Assembly: GCA_022576105.1 (NCBI GenBank)
Contig: JACZRM010000019.1
Coordinates: forward strand, 1-14,376
Length of the DNA: 14,376 nucleotides
Reading direction: 5' to 3'
Origin: Chloroflexota bacterium
GTDB lineage: Bacteria; Chloroflexota; Dehalococcoidia; UBA3495
Below, piece after piece: positions 11,426-14,376 of the stretch (positions are counted from its first letter, which is position 1; each line of letters opens with the position of its first letter). The position numbers were made by a program, and so were the translations under genes. The notes under the pieces were generated by a model. That model worked only from the letters and a program-made list of their open reading frames with translations. It did not search any database and had not been told where the DNA came from.

Positions 11426-13894
11426 CTATCTTCCCGTAGAAGATTCCCCCATCTGGGCGATGTTGTGGCTCAATTGGTCCCGCAGGGCGCTGGTGGAGGT
11501 CATCTTGGCGGCCAAGGCGCGAGCGTTTTCGTCAACCCGGTAGGAGTTTCTCAACTGAATATGCAAGTCCCGGTAAAAGACCAGGTCCTCTTCGCTAATA
11601 CCATCGATTATAACGCCGCTGAAAGGTGAGTTTTCTTCACCGTACAATGAGGCCAAGGATGGATTCTCGGGGTCTCCACCGGTCTGAATAGTGTATTCGC
11701 GCGCCGACGGTTGGCCTAAGTAGGTCCCCCGGAACCAGGCTATGGTGCTTTGAGCCACCGTCATTGCGTACCGCCATTGGTGTCGACCCAGAACATCGGA
11801 TGAGCCTGCGGCCTCCATGTCGTTGTAAATTCTCCTCAAGACCGACAGGGTATCCGCAGCGCAGTCGTTGACGGCCTCAATGTAATTTTCCAGGCCTTCC
11901 AGGAACACACTGGCGGAAGGTTCGGACTGCATCTCCTGATAAGTGGGATGCTGCATCCACGGCGGTTGGTACACCGGTTCAACATCTCCGCGCAGGACCT
12001 GCTCGAATATGTCCTCTTGGTCTCCGCCCAAGGATTCGATCAATTCCTCCATCCAAACCAGATCGGGTGAAACTTCCAGCAGCGGAATTGAACTTACGAA
12101 ATCTACCACAATTTGCAGGTGGGCCTGCTGATCGGGTGAGACGCTGCTCCGTGCCGGGGAGCGGCGGAAGGGACTGGGCAAGGCTCTTCTGGGAGCGTTC
12201 AGCGCTGGGGTGGGAGGAGTAGTTGCCCCAGTTCCCTGGGCCGGCCCCGTGATCTCCGGTCTGGATATGCGCACGAACTCTGGATAGGCCGATGCTTCCT
12301 GGGCCGTCTTGCGGGCGAGGTGCACCCGAGAGTAAAATGCGTACGCTCCGCCACCTGAGGCGATTATTCCCAAGGCCACCATGGCCGATAGGAGCCATAT
12401 CGGAACTATCCCGGAGTTCATTTCAAACACCGGGGAGTAGGAACTTTCGTTGGAGGCCAGGTCTACGGCCTGGACCCGCCAGTAGTAGGTGCCCCGGGGC
12501 AAGGCTTCTTCCTTGTTGAAATTGTAAGAAGGGCTGGACAAGCCTTTTCGATCGACCAATATGTCCAGGAAGTCTCGATCGGCAGCCACCTGGATGTTGT
12601 ACGTTACTCCGCTGGGGTCTTCCACCGGCGTCCATCGGGTGGCGGGCCGGAACTTGCCAAATAGTGCACCGCTGTCACCGTTGCCCGGGGAACGCAGTGC
12701 CGGGGCCGATGGCGGAATGCTTTCTATCTCAAATATTTTTTGCACTCGCTTCCCGCTCGTATCAAGGGCGATTACCGAGTGGCCGCCCTTGATTGACTGA
12801 GGAACAGTCAGCTGCAGATTGAAGCTGCCGGATTCGTCGGTGACCACTGTTGCTTCGGTGAGGTCATCATAAGCCAAGGTTATGCTGGAGGAAGGACTAA
12901 ATCCGGTACCGGATACTGAGAGGCTCATGCCTACGTTGCCAGCCTGCTCACTCAGAGTAATATGGGGCACCACGGTGTAAGTCTGCTGGGCTTGAGCAGA
13001 TAGACTGCCGACCGCCCCAGACGCGGTTACTGTATGCTGTCCTGCCGCCGATGGCGGAACCATGAACGACGCTTCAAAGTTTCCTTTGACATCAGCACTG
13101 ACGCTGGGGATCACTATCTGGGGGCCAAACTTGACCTCAATATTCTGTTGGTTAGGCCCGAAGCCGGCGCCGGTGAGTGCGATGTTTTTGCTGGATGGTC
13201 CGGTTGATTCAGTCAGGGTCAGGCCGGGAACGACCTGGAAGCTGAGTTCAGAGCCAAGGGCAATTCCTGAAGAACCGGTTACGACAATAGTGTGGCGGCC
13301 GGCGGTTGCAGCCGGCACCACCAGGGAGGAGGTAAACGCTCCCTGTGAATCGGCCACTATCCCAGACAGGATCGGCGCGCCATCAAAGGACACTGTAATT
13401 CCCTGTTCATTGGCGCCAAATCCCCTCCCGGTGATGGCCATCGTAGAGCCGGGATTGCCGGAGTTGGTAGTCAAGGCTACATGGGTGAGCAGTGTAAAAA
13501 TCTGTTTCTGAATGCTTCCGGCGGGAGTAAGTGCTCCCGAAGCCGCCAGTTCATAGGAATTGGCCGGGATTGCCGGGATGGCGAAGGAAGTGTTCCAAGA
13601 GCCGGCAGCATTGGCGGTAATGCCAGTGGCAATGGTTTTGTCACCCAGCTTCAAAGTAATGCCAGACTCGTTGGGAGCGAACCCGCTGCCGGAAACAGTA
13701 ACTGATTCGCCCGGCCGGGCCTGAGGCTTATTTATGGAAAGGCCAGCGGCTACCGTAAAGAGGCGCTGAAGGTCGGAACCCACACCGGCTGCCTTAATGG
13801 TATAGGTCCCTTTGGGCGACGGTGGGATGACCAGGTTGACCGACCAGGAACCCTGAGCATCGGCGGAAGTAGACGTAACAATGGCATTGTTAAG
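11426..13894 (-). CDS. Membrane-anchored TIG/IPT-repeat surface protein, cut at its N-terminal side
   Basis: The frame is open from the junction (13894) to the stop at 11426, about 822 residues. A GTG at 13783 would give 785 but is not a real start: the 37 residues before it (SADAQGSWSVNLVIPP, then KGTYTIKAAG) match the internal repeats. Numbered from that GTG, four TIG/IPT Ig-like repeats of about 85-90 residues span 14-354, each with (S/T)G.GF.(P/A)N....I and D..G.F....VP....G.H. An Fn3-like domain follows (355-455, GTYYWRVQAVDLASNES). One transmembrane helix lies at 458-484 (VPIWLLSAMVALGIIASGGG), then a Pro-rich linker (505-550) and a mostly helical, acidic domain of about 235 residues that I do not recognise. 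The ectodomain is outside and the C-terminal part inside. The signal peptide and first repeat are missing because the gene is broken at the AT-rich junction. Role in adhesion or envelope sensing is inference. Confidence 0.85.
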   Translation of the reverse strand, partial: LNNAIVTSTSADAQGSWSVNLVIPPSPKGTYTIKAAGVGSDLQRLFTVAAGLSINKPQARPGESVTVSGSGFAPNESGITLKLGDKTIATGITANAAGSWNTSFAIPAIPANSYELAASGALTPAGSIQKQIFTLLTHVALTTNSGNPGSTMAITGRGFGANEQGITVSFDGAPILSGIVADSQGAFTSSLVVPAATAGRHTIVVTGSSGIALGSELSFQVVPGLTLTESTGPSSKNIALTGAGFGPNQQNIEVKFGPQIVIPSVSADVKGNFEASFMVPPSAAGQHTVTASGAVGSLSAQAQQTYTVVPHITLSEQAGNVGMSLSVSGTGFSPSSSITLAYDDLTEATVVTDESGSFNLQLTVPQSIKGGHSVIALDTSGKRVQKIFEIESIPPSAPALRSPGNGDSGALFGKFRPATRWTPVEDPSGVTYNIQVAADRDFLDILVDRKGLSSPSYNFNKEEALPRGTYYWRVQAVDLASNESSYSPVFEMNSGIVPIWLLSAMVALGIIASGGGAYAFYSRVHLARKTAQEASAYPEFVRISRPEITGPAQGTGATTPPTPALNAPRRALPSPFRRSPARSSVSPDQQAHLQIVVDFVSSIPLLEVSPDLVWMEELIESLGGDQEDIFEQVLRGDVEPVYQPPWMQHPTYQEMQSEPSASVFLEGLENYIEAVNDCAADTLSVLRRIYNDMEAAGSSDVLGRHQWRYAMTVAQSTIAWFRGTYLGQPSAREYTIQTGGDPENPSLASLYGEENSPFSGVIIDGISEEDLVFYRDLHIQLRNSYRVDENARALAAKMTSTSALRDQLSHNIAQMGESSTGR

Positions 13895-13896
13895 TT
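13876..13896. other. Composition junction with a 17-bp palindrome
   Basis: TAACAATGGCATTGTTA (13876-13892) is a palindrome with 8-bp arms and a single central base. TIG-repeat coding similarity on the minus strand continues to about 13885 (NAIVTSTSADAQG), an in-frame stop appears at 13897-13895, and from 13897 the sequence is tRNA-like and then AT-rich. G+C is 37 of 60 in 13561-13620 and 12 of 60 in 14101-14160. The two DNAs meet within or right beside the palindrome. Confidence 0.8.
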
Positions 13897-13924
13897 AAGG
13901 GTTCGATTCCCTTATTCTCCACCA
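13897..13924 (+). tRNA. 3' fragment of a tRNA or tmRNA gene (T-arm, acceptor strand, CCA)
   Basis: AAGGG (13897-13901), T-loop TTCGATT (13902-13908) and CCCTT (13909-13913) form a perfect 5-bp T-arm. Then come the 7-nt acceptor strand ATTCTCC (13914-13920), discriminator A and encoded CCA (13922-13924). The matching 5' strand (GGAGAAT), D-arm and anticodon arm are absent upstream, where TIG coding sequence stands. The identity of the tRNA cannot be told because the anticodon is missing. Fragments like this are typical of attachment sites of tRNA-targeting integrases, and are also left when an assembly joins two genomes inside a tRNA gene. Confidence 0.8.
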
Positions 13925-14088
13925 AAAGAGCAAGACAAGAACAACAGGAGTAAGTTATGATGACAACTAGGCAAAGGATAGAGTATTACATATTCAAAGT
14001 CTTTTCCACCATGCCATATACTAACTACTACACTTTGATATCCTCTTTGTAATTCTATATAATCTATAAAATGTGTATTGTGAATCAT
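13912..14088 (-). CDS. Small hypothetical protein in the AT-rich segment
   Basis: 58 residues from ATG 14088, with a good Shine-Dalgarno AGGAG (14102-14098, 9-nt spacing) that overlaps the end of the upstream gene. The first ~37 residues (MIHNTHFIDYIELQRGYQ, then VVVSIWHGGKDFEYVI) look like a real small protein. The last ~18 (SCHHNLLLLFLSCSFGGE) run antisense through the spacer and the tRNA fragment and look unnatural, so the true end may be altered by the junction or a sequencing error. Not recognised. Codon choice is AT-rich, unlike genes left of 13885. It is the second gene of a minus-strand pair; this close packing with overlapping ribosome site is phage-like. Confidence 0.5.
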   Translation of the reverse strand: MIHNTHFIDYIELQRGYQSVVVSIWHGGKDFEYVILYPLPSCHHNLLLLFLSCSFGGE

Positions 14089-14093
14089 TTTTA

Positions 14094-14375
14094 TTATCTC
14101 CTTAACATTTCTGTAATTCTATCTGCATAATTAAATTTACTTAATACAAAATCTTTCTTAATTGTTGCTTCATTTCCCCAATAAGGAATAACCCAATCAT
14201 CACCTAATCCAACACAAACTTTAATTTTAACTGTTTTCTTATTCTCTTTAATTATTTCATATGTTGCATGACTATCTGCAAATGGTTCTTCAATAATCCT
14301 ACCTACTAACTTACCTTCAATTTTTGCTTTTTCATCTTGCTTGTTTAACTTCTCTTGATTTGCTTCCCATTGTTT
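14094..14375 (-). CDS. Hypothetical, phage-like protein, C-terminal part (runs off right edge)
   Basis: The frame is open from the window edge for 93 residues to TAA at 14094-14096; the start is outside. The N-terminal visible part is charged and helical (QWEANQEKLNKQDEKAKIEG), then a compact alpha/beta-like part with VKIKVCVGLGDDWVIPYWGN and a C-terminal KFNYADRITEMLRR. The DDWVIPYWG-type core recalls small unassigned proteins in phage genomes, but this is from memory only. Lys, Asn and Ile codons dominate and AT-ending codons prevail, in contrast to the rest of the window. Its stop lies 5 nt before the next start on the same strand, so the two form an operon. The function is not known. Confidence 0.65.
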   Translation of the reverse strand, partial: KQWEANQEKLNKQDEKAKIEGKLVGRIIEEPFADSHATYEIIKENKKTVKIKVCVGLGDDWVIPYWGNEATIKKDFVLSKFNYADRITEMLRR

Positions 14376-14376
14376 T

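Noticed and set aside
13957..14052. Plus-strand 31-residue frame with AGGAG (13946-13950) 6 nt upstream, just after the tRNA fragment
   Set aside because: Short and antisense to the 58-residue minus-strand frame that belongs to a gene pair with a good ribosome site. Kept only as an alternative; strand choice in this small region is uncertain.
1..14376. CRISPR array, transposon, toxin-antitoxin or defence island
   Set aside because: The tandem repeats have two or three imperfect copies of 10-17 nt with no spacers, and no cas, transposase, integrase or toxin-like gene is visible.

Overview
The first ~13.88 kb is moderately GC-rich bacterial chromosome with ordinary housekeeping and accessory genes. 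No rRNA or other lineage marker is present. The mix of an acyl-CoA-dehydrogenase-fold flavoprotein, NIPSNAP, SnoaL-like and TIG-repeat surface proteins, plus many dispersed intergenic inverted repeats, is compatible with a free-living, possibly marine or soil, Chloroflexota (Dehalococcoidia/SAR202-like) genome. That placement is an inference from gene content only.

Layout. 1-537 (-): 5' part of tlyA, an rRNA 2'-O-methyltransferase, running off the left edge. 895-1668 (-): a DUF3800-like protein whose expected acidic residues look replaced. 1766-2419 (-): ribosomal protein bL25/Ctc. 2688-3590 (+): an alpha/beta hydrolase. 3864-5153 (-): a ferritin-like/VIT1 fusion, a probable iron (Mn) exporter, with a promoter and repeated sites upstream. 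5558-9583 (-): four genes in one direction, SnoaL-like protein, acyl-CoA-dehydrogenase-fold flavoprotein, double NIPSNAP protein and an MFS transporter, separated by gaps of 150-290 nt that each hold a hairpin. This could be a small-molecule degradation and export group, but no substrate can be read from the sequence. 10046-11204 (+): queF plus yhhQ, a two-gene queuosine-precursor operon behind a good sigma70-type promoter. 11426-13894 (-): a large membrane-anchored TIG-repeat surface protein that is cut off at its N-terminal side.

The last ~490 bases are different DNA. At about 13885-13896 the TIG reading frame stops in the middle of a repeat, base composition drops sharply (62% G+C in 13561-13620, 20% in 14101-14160), and the new segment opens with the 3' half of a tRNA or tmRNA gene with encoded CCA but no 5' half. 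Beyond it are two small minus-strand reading frames with AT-rich codon use and a good Shine-Dalgarno between them, phage-like in style. This is either a fresh insertion of a tRNA-targeting element or phage, or a chimeric join between two genomes. The missing tRNA 5' half and the cut TIG gene favour a chimeric join, and a 17-bp palindrome sits on the break.

No CRISPR array, rRNA gene, transposase or convincing new defence system was found. The points most worth checking are the junction, the substituted DUF3800 protein, the TIG protein's unrecognised ~300-residue cytoplasmic part, the regulatory region of the iron exporter, the long hairpin and tandem repeats before queF, and the short tandem duplications at gene boundaries.
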